Shown here one piece after another: positions 32,003-39,559 of a stretch of 52,804 nt of DNA (position 1 is the stretch's first letter; every line of letters starts with the position of its first letter). Under the pieces are notes generated by a model. It made no database searches and was not told the origin of the DNA. It saw only the letters and a program-made list of their open reading frames with translations. This DNA comes from an uncultured Bacilli bacterium (GTDB lineage Bacteria; Bacillota_I; Bacilli_A; RFN20; CAG-631): the NCBI GenBank assembly GCA_934201705.1, contig CAKPXF010000017.1, forward strand, positions 1 through 52,804, given 5' to 3'. The translations under genes were made by a program, and so were the position numbers.

Positions 32003-33838
32003 TTATTTAAGCATTATGCCATTTAATATTTTATAAATAATTTCTTTTATTGTTGGGTAATCTTTAATAATAATATACCATTCATTAATTAAGATATTTA
32101 AATAGTAAAAAATAGACAATGAAAACGCTATATAAAACACTGATTTAAAAATCATTTTTCCAATAGATGACATCATTTTATCATTGAAAAGCAAAATGTT
32201 TAATAAAGCTAAAAATAAACAAATTGGTAAAATATCCATTAAATATCTAATATGAACTCCTGCTAGTGAAAAATTAACAAATGATAAAACAAATATTAGT
32301 ATAATTCCTATTGTGTTAAAGAAAATAAATAGCTTGTTTTTATTTTTAATAAAGCCAATTATTATAAATAAATTTAAAGGAATTGTGAATAAACCAAATG
32401 TTGGAAAAGTATAGGTATAATGGGACAAATTAAAATGTTTAATATCGGTTAATTGTAAAATCAAATAAGGCGCATGAGTATTTAATTTAGGCGGTTGTAT
32501 TAAATAATAATATAACGCTGGTATTATGTTTTCAATAGACATTTTGTTTTTAGATACATCAGAAACAGTTAATTGATAATTACTGCCAAAGTCAAAAACT
32601 GATTTAAATCTTAAATAATTATACGTTCCAATTAATAAAAAGCCAGCAAACAATGCTAAAAAGCATGGTATGAACATTTTTAAATTTTTAAGAAACTTTT
32701 TTTCTTTAAATAAATATTTTAATAAAAATGGTAATATGATAAATAAAGATAACGTTAGATTTGGTCGACTGCTTAAGATTAATATAAAGCTAATTCCCAT
32801 TAATAAAAATGCCATTTTATTATCTTCTTCAATGCCTTTTAATGAATAATAAAACATCATAAACATAAAGCAAACTCCCATTAGAATTGGTGTATTATAC
32901 ATTTCCTCTGCCATTGCTAAAAATAAATACCCTCCTCCTAAAAAAGATGCCATCAAGCATAATGTAAATAAAACAATGCTTAACTTTTTGGAAAAGTGTT
33001 TATAAAATCTAAGCAAAGCTAAAAAAGCAAATGATGTAGTAAAAATTAGTAGTATTACGTTTATAAAAGTGTATGTTGGTATATAATTAGTAAATGAAAG
33101 CAAATAGACAGGATAGTAAAATAATATCACTGGTGCTACACCAAAATATACATAATACTTGTTATCAAACCAAGCAAAATCCCATAAATAATCATATTTT
33201 GTAAAACCAACATATGGATTAGGTAATAATCCAATTCGTGGATCTGGTTTTATATTTAAATATAAATGCTTATTTAAAAATCCTTCAAATAATAATGCAT
33301 ATGGATTCTTTTTATAATTAAATGAGTCATAATCAAGAGGATACTTTATGTAAAACCTTTCCTTATCAAATAATGTATATATAATAAATACAATTGTTAA
33401 AGAAATAGAAACTAAAAGTGTTATTTTTTGGATCTTATTAATATTAATTTTTTCAAATGAAATTTCCTTGTCTTTAAATAAAAGCATCAAAAACATTACA
33501 AATAAATTTAATAAAATAAAATTTGAATAATTAAAATTAAAATCTTCTTTGAAAATATATTTAAAATTTAAAGCAAACATCTCGATAATTACTATCAATA
33601 GTGGTATAAAATTAGTCCACTTTTTCTTTTTATAATAAATCAATATAACATTGATAACATTATAAAATCCAATAATCATTGAATCGATAAATTTTAGCTT
33701 AAAGAATAAAGCAATTAATATATTTATAATAAATGATATTAAAAAACTAATTATTATTTCTTTTGTTTTAATATTTTTTACAAAAAAAATTAAAACAAAT
33801 AATACAAGAATGGGAATGTTAATAAATAGTAGATCCAT
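32003..33838 (-). CDS. Polytopic membrane protein, GT-C glycosyltransferase-like
   Basis: 611 residues with about 14 membrane helices and one larger outward loop (about residues 165-240) that holds DPRIGLLPNPYVGF, DYLWDFAWFDNKYYVYFG and VAPVILFYYPVYLL. This aromatic loop between early helices, with acidic residues near the membrane, is the general plan of GT-C enzymes that use polyprenyl-phosphate sugars (PMT/ArnT-like). No classical DD or DE catalytic signature is certain, so this is a plausible class and not an assignment. The gene stands alone between ruvA and radC with 60-bp and 40-bp gaps. A flippase-like or O-antigen ligase-like function is possible. Confidence 0.5.
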   Translation of the reverse strand: MDLLFINIPILVLFVLIFFVKNIKTKEIIISFLISFIINILIALFFKLKFIDSMIIGFYNVINVILIYYKKKKWTNFIPLLIVIIEMFALNFKYIFKEDFNFNYSNFILLNLFVMFLMLLFKDKEISFEKININKIQKITLLVSISLTIVFIIYTLFDKERFYIKYPLDYDSFNYKKNPYALLFEGFLNKHLYLNIKPDPRIGLLPNPYVGFTKYDYLWDFAWFDNKYYVYFGVAPVILFYYPVYLLSFTNYIPTYTFINVILLIFTTSFAFLALLRFYKHFSKKLSIVLFTLCLMASFLGGGYLFLAMAEEMYNTPILMGVCFMFMMFYYSLKGIEEDNKMAFLLMGISFILILSSRPNLTLSLFIILPFLLKYLFKEKKFLKNLKMFIPCFLALFAGFLLIGTYNYLRFKSVFDFGSNYQLTVSDVSKNKMSIENIIPALYYYLIQPPKLNTHAPYLILQLTDIKHFNLSHYTYTFPTFGLFTIPLNLFIIIGFIKNKNKLFIFFNTIGIILIFVLSFVNFSLAGVHIRYLMDILPICLFLALLNILLFNDKMMSSIGKMIFKSVFYIAFSLSIFYYLNILINEWYIIIKDYPTIKEIIYKILNGIMLK

Positions 33839-33877
33839 AATTATACCTCTTAAGTATTATAATCTATTACTTTTTAA

Positions 33878-34588
33878 TTAACAAGTAATATTATTATTAA
33901 TATTAATTTTTTTATCACTAGCGTGAGAATAACATTCTTTTTTTCCAAATATTACTTGATCAACTAGTTTTACATTAATATAAGACAATGCTTTTTTTAA
34001 ATCTAAAAATGTTTTAACATCATCGAATGATGGCGTTGAATTTCCTGAAGGATGATTGTGGGCTACAATTATTTTTTTTGCATAATATTCAATTGCCCTT
34101 TTACAGATTAATTTATTATTATTTAAAGTATGTGATTCATCACCAATTGATATTACTTCTTCATGAATTACTTTATTCTTTAAATTTAAATATAATACGA
34201 CTATTGCTTCATTATTTTTATTTACGAAAAACTTATAAAGATAATTATAAACATCAATGGTTGAATTAATATACATTCCTTCGTTTATTAAAATATCTTT
34301 CTTTTTATTAAATCTTAAAAATAATTCATAAATTGCTTTTATTTCAAGTGCTTTTACTTTATTAATGCCTTCTTCCTTTAAAAGTTCGTATATACTTGCT
34401 TTAAAAACTCCTTCTATTCCTTGATGAACTAATATTAATTCCATTGCTATTTCTAAAGCAGATTTATTTTTAGTTCCTTTACTTATCAATAATGCTAATA
34501 ATTCATTATCTGATAATTTATCAATTCCATATTGTAAAGCCTTTTCTCTAGGTCGTTCATCAATAGGTAAATTTTTTATCTTTCCCAT
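33878..34588 (-). CDS. radC: RadC-family JAB/MPN-domain protein
   Basis: 236 residues. The N-terminal helix-hairpin-helix part (RPREKALQYGIDKLSDNELL, then EEGINKVKALEIKAIYEL) is followed by the JAMM metalloprotease-like domain with the Glu in HEEVISIG and the metal motif AHNHPSGNSTPSFDD (HxHPSGx3PSx2D). The role of RadC is unsettled: DNA repair was claimed and later disputed. Its ATG overlaps the stop of the 66-residue upstream gene (TAATG), so they form an operon. Being chromosomal and next to housekeeping genes, it does not look like a phage or plasmid copy. Confidence 0.93.
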   Translation of the reverse strand: MGKIKNLPIDERPREKALQYGIDKLSDNELLALLISKGTKNKSALEIAMELILVHQGIEGVFKASIYELLKEEGINKVKALEIKAIYELFLRFNKKKDILINEGMYINSTIDVYNYLYKFFVNKNNEAIVVLYLNLKNKVIHEEVISIGDESHTLNNNKLICKRAIEYYAKKIIVAHNHPSGNSTPSFDDVKTFLDLKKALSYINVKLVDQVIFGKKECYSHASDKKININNNITC

Positions 34589-34788
34589 TATTTTGAAAAT
34601 TTAAACTTAAAGCCACCAGGTAATGTAATGTCTCCTGATTTTGACCCATATACCTTATAAATTACTACTGTAATAATCGCAATTACACCAAATGCAGCAA
34701 TTAATCCCATTCCAAGTTCAGCACCTAATCCATAGCATTTTTTTTGTACATCTTCATTAATAATTTCATATTTTATATTGTTAAGCAT
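34588..34788 (-). CDS. Small single-span membrane protein of unknown function
   Basis: 66 residues with a strong ribosome site (AGGAGG). A short polar N-terminus (about 20 residues with a lone Cys in KKCYGLG) precedes one membrane helix rich in Gly and Ala (about 22-46) and a tail GDITLPGGFKFKFSK. It has no cleavable signal and no lipobox. The Gly-rich helix invites comparison with class II bacteriocins, but no leader peptidase site, immunity gene or exporter is adjacent. Translational coupling with radC by the TAATG overlap is the only clue. I do not recognise a family. Confidence 0.6.
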   Translation of the reverse strand: MLNNIKYEIINEDVQKKCYGLGAELGMGLIAAFGVIAIITVVIYKVYGSKSGDITLPGGFKFKFSK

Positions 34789-34835
34789 TTTTATACCTCC
34801 TAATTATATATACAATTTTTTAAGTAAAAAGTGTA

Positions 34836-34863
34836 AAAAAAAGTAGATTTTCATAATCTACTT
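34836..34863 (-). terminator. Terminator of the opp operon
   Basis: AAGTAGATT (34841-34849) pairs perfectly with AATCTACTT (34855-34863) around TTCAT; on the reverse strand a run of eight T residues follows. Confidence 0.82.
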
Positions 34864-34865
34864 AT

Positions 34866-35102
34866 TTAACTTAACCATAAAAATATTAAAAGCATTGCAA
34901 GAAGCATACCTAAAATTCCAAAAATTAATACTGGCAAAAACGCTTTATATCCTGCAATAATTAGGTGTTTTTTTTCTTCCTTTGACACATCATATTCTCT
35001 TTTTCGATTTTTATCAAAGGAGAATTTTTTAGGCATTCCTTCAACATCCATATTTGCAAATGATCTACCATCATCTACAAATTCTTCTTTATTCTTTTTC
35101 AT
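34866..35102 (-). CDS. Small membrane protein, last gene of the opp operon
   Basis: 78 residues. The N-terminal half is polar and charged with the phrase DDGRSFANMDVEGMPKKF; the C-terminal end is one strong membrane helix (about 55-77). I have the impression that short proteins with a DDGRxxAxM segment and a C-terminal helix recur in Firmicutes, but I cannot name a family. The ATG lies 14 nt inside the oppF 3' end and a terminator follows at once, so it belongs to the opp transcript. Whether it helps the transporter is unknown. Confidence 0.65.
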   Translation of the reverse strand: MKKNKEEFVDDGRSFANMDVEGMPKKFSFDKNRKREYDVSKEEKKHLIIAGYKAFLPVLIFGILGMLLAMLLIFLWLS

Positions 35103-36168
35103 TTAATTCCTTAACATCTTCATTTGAAGATTCAATACCCTTATCATCAAATAAATGACATTTAACAAAATGATTTTTACTTACTTCAATAAATTTTGGC
35201 TCGACTGATTTACATATTTCCATGCATTTATTACATCTTGTATGGAATTTACAACCAAGTGGAGGATTTGTTGGTGAAGGAATATCACCTTTTAAAATTA
35301 CACGATTCATTTTAACCTTAGGATCAGCAATAGGAACTGCTGAAAATAAAGCTAATGTATATGGATGAAGTGGTGATGTAAAAATATCATTCTTACTTCC
35401 TTTTTCAACCATATCTCCTAAATACATTACACCAATTTCATCAGACACATATTTTACAACAGAAATATCATGTGTAATAAAAATATAAGTAAATCCTTCT
35501 TTCTTTTGTAAATTCTTTAATAAATTTACAATTTGCGCTTGAATCGAAACATCAAGTGCTGAAACAGGTTCATCAAGAATAATTAATTGAGGTTTAACAG
35601 CTAAGGCTCTAGCAATACATATTCTTTGCCTTTGGCCTCCAGAAAATTCATGTGGATATCTATCATAATAATGCTCTTGTAATCCACAATCCCTCATAAC
35701 CTTTAATACATAGCTTTTAACTTCATCTTTTGGAACAATGTTATGAATTCTAACAGGTTCTGCAATAATTTCTCCAACCGGCATACGTGGAGGAAGCGAT
35801 GAATATGGATCTTGAAACACATATTGAATACGTGTTCTAAATTTATTCATTTGCTTTGTATTCAAGTTAGTAATATCATTACCATCAAAAATAACTTTAC
35901 CACCTTGAATATCATATAATCTCAAAATAGTTCTGCCAAGAGTGGTTTTACCACAACCAGATTCACCAACTATTCCTAGTGTTTTTCCTTTATCTAACGT
36001 AAAAGATACATTTTCTACAGCATGTAGAAACTTAATTGGCTTACCAAAGAAATTTGTTGCGACAGGAAAATATTTACATAGATGAGAAACTGTTAATAGG
36101 TGCTTTTTGTTATTTTTTTTAATTGTTAAAAGAGAATCATCAACTTTTGTTACATTTTCATCAGCCAT
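35089..36168 (-). CDS. oppF: Oligopeptide ABC transporter ATP-binding protein OppF
   Basis: About 359 residues from the ATG at 36168, behind AAAGGAGA. ABC ATPase with Walker A GESGCGKT, Q-loop FQDPYSSLPPR, signature FSGGQRQR and Walker B LIILDEPVSALD. The C-terminal oligopeptide-family extension carries the cysteine cluster C-x5-RC-x2-C-x3-C (GCKFHTRCNKCMEIC, then CHLF), typical of OppD/OppF/DppD/DppF. It pairs with OppD to power peptide import. It starts 1 nt after oppD and overlaps the following small gene. Confidence 0.95.
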   Translation of the reverse strand: MADENVTKVDDSLLTIKKNNKKHLLTVSHLCKYFPVATNFFGKPIKFLHAVENVSFTLDKGKTLGIVGESGCGKTTLGRTILRLYDIQGGKVIFDGNDITNLNTKQMNKFRTRIQYVFQDPYSSLPPRMPVGEIIAEPVRIHNIVPKDEVKSYVLKVMRDCGLQEHYYDRYPHEFSGGQRQRICIARALAVKPQLIILDEPVSALDVSIQAQIVNLLKNLQKKEGFTYIFITHDISVVKYVSDEIGVMYLGDMVEKGSKNDIFTSPLHPYTLALFSAVPIADPKVKMNRVILKGDIPSPTNPPLGCKFHTRCNKCMEICKSVEPKFIEVSKNHFVKCHLFDDKGIESSNEDVKELNEKE

Positions 36169-36169
36169 A

Positions 36170-37402
36170 TTAATTCTCCTTTCCATCTACTAAGTAACAC
36201 GAAACAAAATGTGTAGGAGAAACTTGAACCATTGGAGGGTAATCACCATCACATTTTTTCATACAATAACGACATCTATTTTTAAAGTAGCATGATTTTG
36301 GCATATTAATTGGATTTGGAACATTTCCAGGAATTGAATATAAAGGCTCATCACTATTACCATCAATTCTTGGCTTTGCTTTTTGAAGTCCTTTAGTATA
36401 TGGGTGAATAGGATTATCAAAAATCTCAACAGCTGTACCTTTTTCAATAATTCTTCCAGCATACATAACAATTACATAATCAGCCATTTCTGCAATTACT
36501 CCTAAATCATGCGTAATTAGCATAATAGAGCAACCTGTTTTCTTTTGAATATTACGTAACAAATCAAGGATTTGAGCTTGAATTGTAACATCAAGCGCTG
36601 TTGTTGGCTCATCTGCAATAATAAGCTTTGGATTAGCAGCAAGGGCCATAGCAATCATAACACGTTGACGCATACCACCTGATAACTCATGTGGATATTT
36701 TTTATAAAACATTTCAGCATCAGGGATGCCAACAAGCTTTAGCATTTCAATAGATTTAGCTTTTGCTGATTCTTTATCAGCATGGTTATGTAAAAATGAT
36801 ACTTCATCTAATTGATTACCAATTGTAAATACAGGATTTAAGGATGTCATTGGCTCTTGGAAAATCATTGTGATATCTTTTCCTCTGATTTTATACATTT
36901 CCTTAAGAGGCATTTTAGCAATGTCATATGTTACTTCCTCTTCTTCAAACATATAAAAACCATTTTTATCTTTTGCTTGAATTAGATTGCCTTTTTCATC
37001 CTTTTCATTAGTATAAATTGGTATTTTCTTTCCTTTTTCATCAAGTTTATCAATTTTTGTTTTAAATCTAATTGAGCCATCAACTATTTGTCCAGATGGT
37101 CCTTGAATTAATCTCATAAGTGATAATGATGAAACAGATTTACCACATCCTGATTCGCCAACTATACCAACAATTTTATTTTTTGGAACTTCATAAGTTA
37201 CACCATTTACAGCTTTTACAATACCATTATCTGTATAAAAATAAGTATGTAAATTTTCAAATTCAACTACGTTATTTTCATCTTTCATTTTAGTAATGTA
37301 ATCATCTTTCGTATAAGATTTATTTCTTTTCTGTAAGGCTTTTATTTGACGATTGTTTTCTTTAATTATTGCTTTTATTTCTTTATTACTAATATACGCC
37401 AT
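36170..37402 (-). CDS. oppD: Oligopeptide ABC transporter ATP-binding protein OppD, with insertion
   Basis: 410 residues, against the usual 330-350. The extra length is an N-terminal basic extension of about 40 residues and an insertion at about 113-160, between Walker A (GESGCGKS, 82-89) and the Q-loop (FQEPMTSLNP, from 181). The insertion is charged and repeats GK/GN/NG turns (EKGKKIPIYTNEKDEKGN). The signature LSGGMRQR, Walker B LIIADEPTTALD and the C-terminal Cys cluster (CYFKNRCRYCMKKC) are intact, so the protein should be an active ATPase. It lies between oppC and oppF with 5- and 1-nt gaps. Confidence 0.94.
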   Translation of the reverse strand: MAYISNKEIKAIIKENNRQIKALQKRNKSYTKDDYITKMKDENNVVEFENLHTYFYTDNGIVKAVNGVTYEVPKNKIVGIVGESGCGKSVSSLSLMRLIQGPSGQIVDGSIRFKTKIDKLDEKGKKIPIYTNEKDEKGNLIQAKDKNGFYMFEEEEVTYDIAKMPLKEMYKIRGKDITMIFQEPMTSLNPVFTIGNQLDEVSFLHNHADKESAKAKSIEMLKLVGIPDAEMFYKKYPHELSGGMRQRVMIAMALAANPKLIIADEPTTALDVTIQAQILDLLRNIQKKTGCSIMLITHDLGVIAEMADYVIVMYAGRIIEKGTAVEIFDNPIHPYTKGLQKAKPRIDGNSDEPLYSIPGNVPNPINMPKSCYFKNRCRYCMKKCDGDYPPMVQVSPTHFVSCYLVDGKEN

Positions 37403-37407
37403 AATAT

Positions 37408-38529
37408 CTACCTCTTTCCTTTTGGATCAAAGGCATCACGTAAGCCATCACCAATAAAGTTAAATCCTAAAATTGCAAGTACAATACATATACCAGCTGG
37501 GAACCATAGTAATGGATAGCTTTCAACATTAATATTTGAACTAGCAGCTGAAACCATTGTTCCCCAAGCAGCGTAAGGAGGTTGAACACCAAGTCCTAAA
37601 TACGAAAGAGTTGATTCATATAAAATAACACTACCTAATCCTAATGTCGCACTGACAATTAATTGAGGTAAAACATTTGGAATAAGTTGTCCAAATATCT
37701 TTTTACTTGCAGGATAACCCATAACTTCAGCAGCAATCATATATTCTTGCTCACGAAGATATAATATTTGTCCCCTTACCAATCTTGCAGTTCCTGACCA
37801 ACCAAATAAAGTAATTATAAACATCAAATAATAAATTCTTTGCGAAGGAGATACATTCCAAGAATCAAGTACCGCTGATGAAATCAATAAAATTGGAAGT
37901 GTAGGAATACAATTAAATATATCACAAATTCTCATAATTAACTGATCAACCCATTTTCCAAAATATCCAGAAATTCCACCCATTATAACGCCAATAAACA
38001 TCTCCATAAATACAACAATAAAGCCAATTGCTAATGATATTCTTCCACCATACATTAATCTTGTAAAAATATCAAAGCCATTTTTATCAGTACCAAGCCA
38101 ATGGTATTTTGATATTCCAGCTAAGTCATTTAATTTACTCTTTAATTCATAAACATGGTAAGTAATATACTCTTTACCATCAATTACAAATTTAATAACG
38201 TCCTCTTTTACCTCAGTATTTGTATAATTATCAGCTTCTCTTTCACCCCAAATAGTAATAATATCTAAAAAATCAATTTTATCTAAAGCCATTAAAATAT
38301 ATGGTCCTAAAAAAGAAAATACAAATAAGAAAATAATCATAATTAGTCCAACAATTGACAATTTTGATCTAAAGAATCTCCTTATAATCATTTTTGAAGG
38401 GGACATCATTTTAGCATTTGAAATTTCTTCAACCTTTACTTCAAGTTCTTCTTCGTTATCTATTTCAGTTTGATGAGCAACATTTGTTTCTTCTTTTATT
38501 GTTGATTGATCAATTTTTTCATTTTCCAT
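37408..38529 (-). CDS. oppC: Oligopeptide ABC transporter permease OppC
   Basis: 373 residues from the ATG at 38529 (AGGTGAG upstream). After a 45-residue acidic cytoplasmic head comes helix 1, then an enlarged outward segment of roughly 60 residues (ITIWGEREADNY ... DGKEYITYHVYELK), before the family motif HWLGTDKNGFDIFTRLMYGG. The permease core with EAA-type loop (YMIAAEVMGYPASKKIFGQL) follows, with six helices in total. OppC forms the channel with OppB. The enlarged extracytoplasmic segment is unusual and may contact the equally large OppA. Confidence 0.93.
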   Translation of the reverse strand: MENEKIDQSTIKEETNVAHQTEIDNEEELEVKVEEISNAKMMSPSKMIIRRFFRSKLSIVGLIMIIFLFVFSFLGPYILMALDKIDFLDIITIWGEREADNYTNTEVKEDVIKFVIDGKEYITYHVYELKSKLNDLAGISKYHWLGTDKNGFDIFTRLMYGGRISLAIGFIVVFMEMFIGVIMGGISGYFGKWVDQLIMRICDIFNCIPTLPILLISSAVLDSWNVSPSQRIYYLMFIITLFGWSGTARLVRGQILYLREQEYMIAAEVMGYPASKKIFGQLIPNVLPQLIVSATLGLGSVILYESTLSYLGLGVQPPYAAWGTMVSAASSNINVESYPLLWFPAGICIVLAILGFNFIGDGLRDAFDPKGKR

Positions 38530-38538
38530 ATTGCTCAC

Positions 38539-39540
38539 CTACTTTCCAATTTTTACACGAGGGTCAACTACAGCATACATTAAGTCAGATAATAAAGTAC
38601 CAATAACTGTCAATATAGCTAAAAACATATTATATCCCATAATAAATGGAATGTCGCCTTGGCTTAATGCTTTATAAGCAATATTACCAATACCTTCAAT
38701 ACCAAATACTTGTTCAACAATCATAGCTCCACCAAATAATGAAGGCAATATACCAGCAAATATCGTAACTAATGGAATCATAGTATTCCTAAATGCATGT
38801 TTATAAATAACTTTTTTTTCAGGCAAACCTTTTGCACGAGCAGTACGAATATAATCAGCATTTAATACTTCAAGAGTATTTGTTCTTGTATATCTCATCA
38901 TACCACCAATTGATAAAACTACCATAACAATCATTGGTAAAATTAAGTGCTTAAGTCTAATTAAAAAATATCTAAATTGTCCAACTTGATCGACAGTTAT
39001 CGTTGCATCAATTTGTCCAGTAATAGGTAGCCAGTTTAAATCGACTGCAAATATTTTCTTTAAAATTTGTGCAAAGAAAAATGAAGGAAAAGCAATACCA
39101 ATCATTGCAAGAATAGTAACTAAATAGTCTTGGAATGAATATTGCTTTACAGCAGAAGATACTCCTAAAGGAATAGAAATTAAAAATTCAAAAATTAAGG
39201 CAACAGCAGCAATACCAAAAGAAATCCACATATATTCTTTAATAACATTTGCAACAGGCTTACCATAAACAAATGATTCACCTAAATTTCCTTTTAATGC
39301 ATTACCAAGCCAATTGAAATAGCCTTTTATTATGCCATTGAATGAATTATCCTCAAGGCCATATAAGCGAAGCATTTCTTTTAAATCCTCTTCTTTAATT
39401 TGTCCAGTTGATTGTTGAGCTGCAAACTTTTGAGTAATATAGTTTGCAGGCATCAAACGTACTAATGTATAAATTATTACAGAAACACCAAAAATAATTA
39501 ATATCGATAATAGAAGACGTTTTACGATGTATTTAAACAT
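38539..39540 (-). CDS. oppB: Oligopeptide ABC transporter permease OppB
   Basis: 333 residues with six membrane helices. The opening MFKYIVKRLLLSILIIFGVS and RLMPAN are characteristic of OppB/DppB, and the EAA loop reads YIRTARAKGLPEKKVIYKHA with FRNTMIPLVT. It is the second permease half of the importer. It follows oppA by 19 nt and precedes oppC. Confidence 0.95.
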   Translation of the reverse strand: MFKYIVKRLLLSILIIFGVSVIIYTLVRLMPANYITQKFAAQQSTGQIKEEDLKEMLRLYGLEDNSFNGIIKGYFNWLGNALKGNLGESFVYGKPVANVIKEYMWISFGIAAVALIFEFLISIPLGVSSAVKQYSFQDYLVTILAMIGIAFPSFFFAQILKKIFAVDLNWLPITGQIDATITVDQVGQFRYFLIRLKHLILPMIVMVVLSIGGMMRYTRTNTLEVLNADYIRTARAKGLPEKKVIYKHAFRNTMIPLVTIFAGILPSLFGGAMIVEQVFGIEGIGNIAYKALSQGDIPFIMGYNMFLAILTVIGTLLSDLMYAVVDPRVKIGK

Positions 39541-39559
39541 TTACTAACACCTTCTTTTT

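Noticed and set aside
33878..34588. Prophage or defence island around radC
   Set aside because: Neighbours are housekeeping genes (ruvAB, opp), and no integrase, phage structural or restriction genes are visible.
34588..34788. Class II bacteriocin
   Set aside because: The Gly-rich helix is suggestive, but there is no leader with a double-Gly site, no immunity protein and no dedicated exporter; it is coupled to radC.
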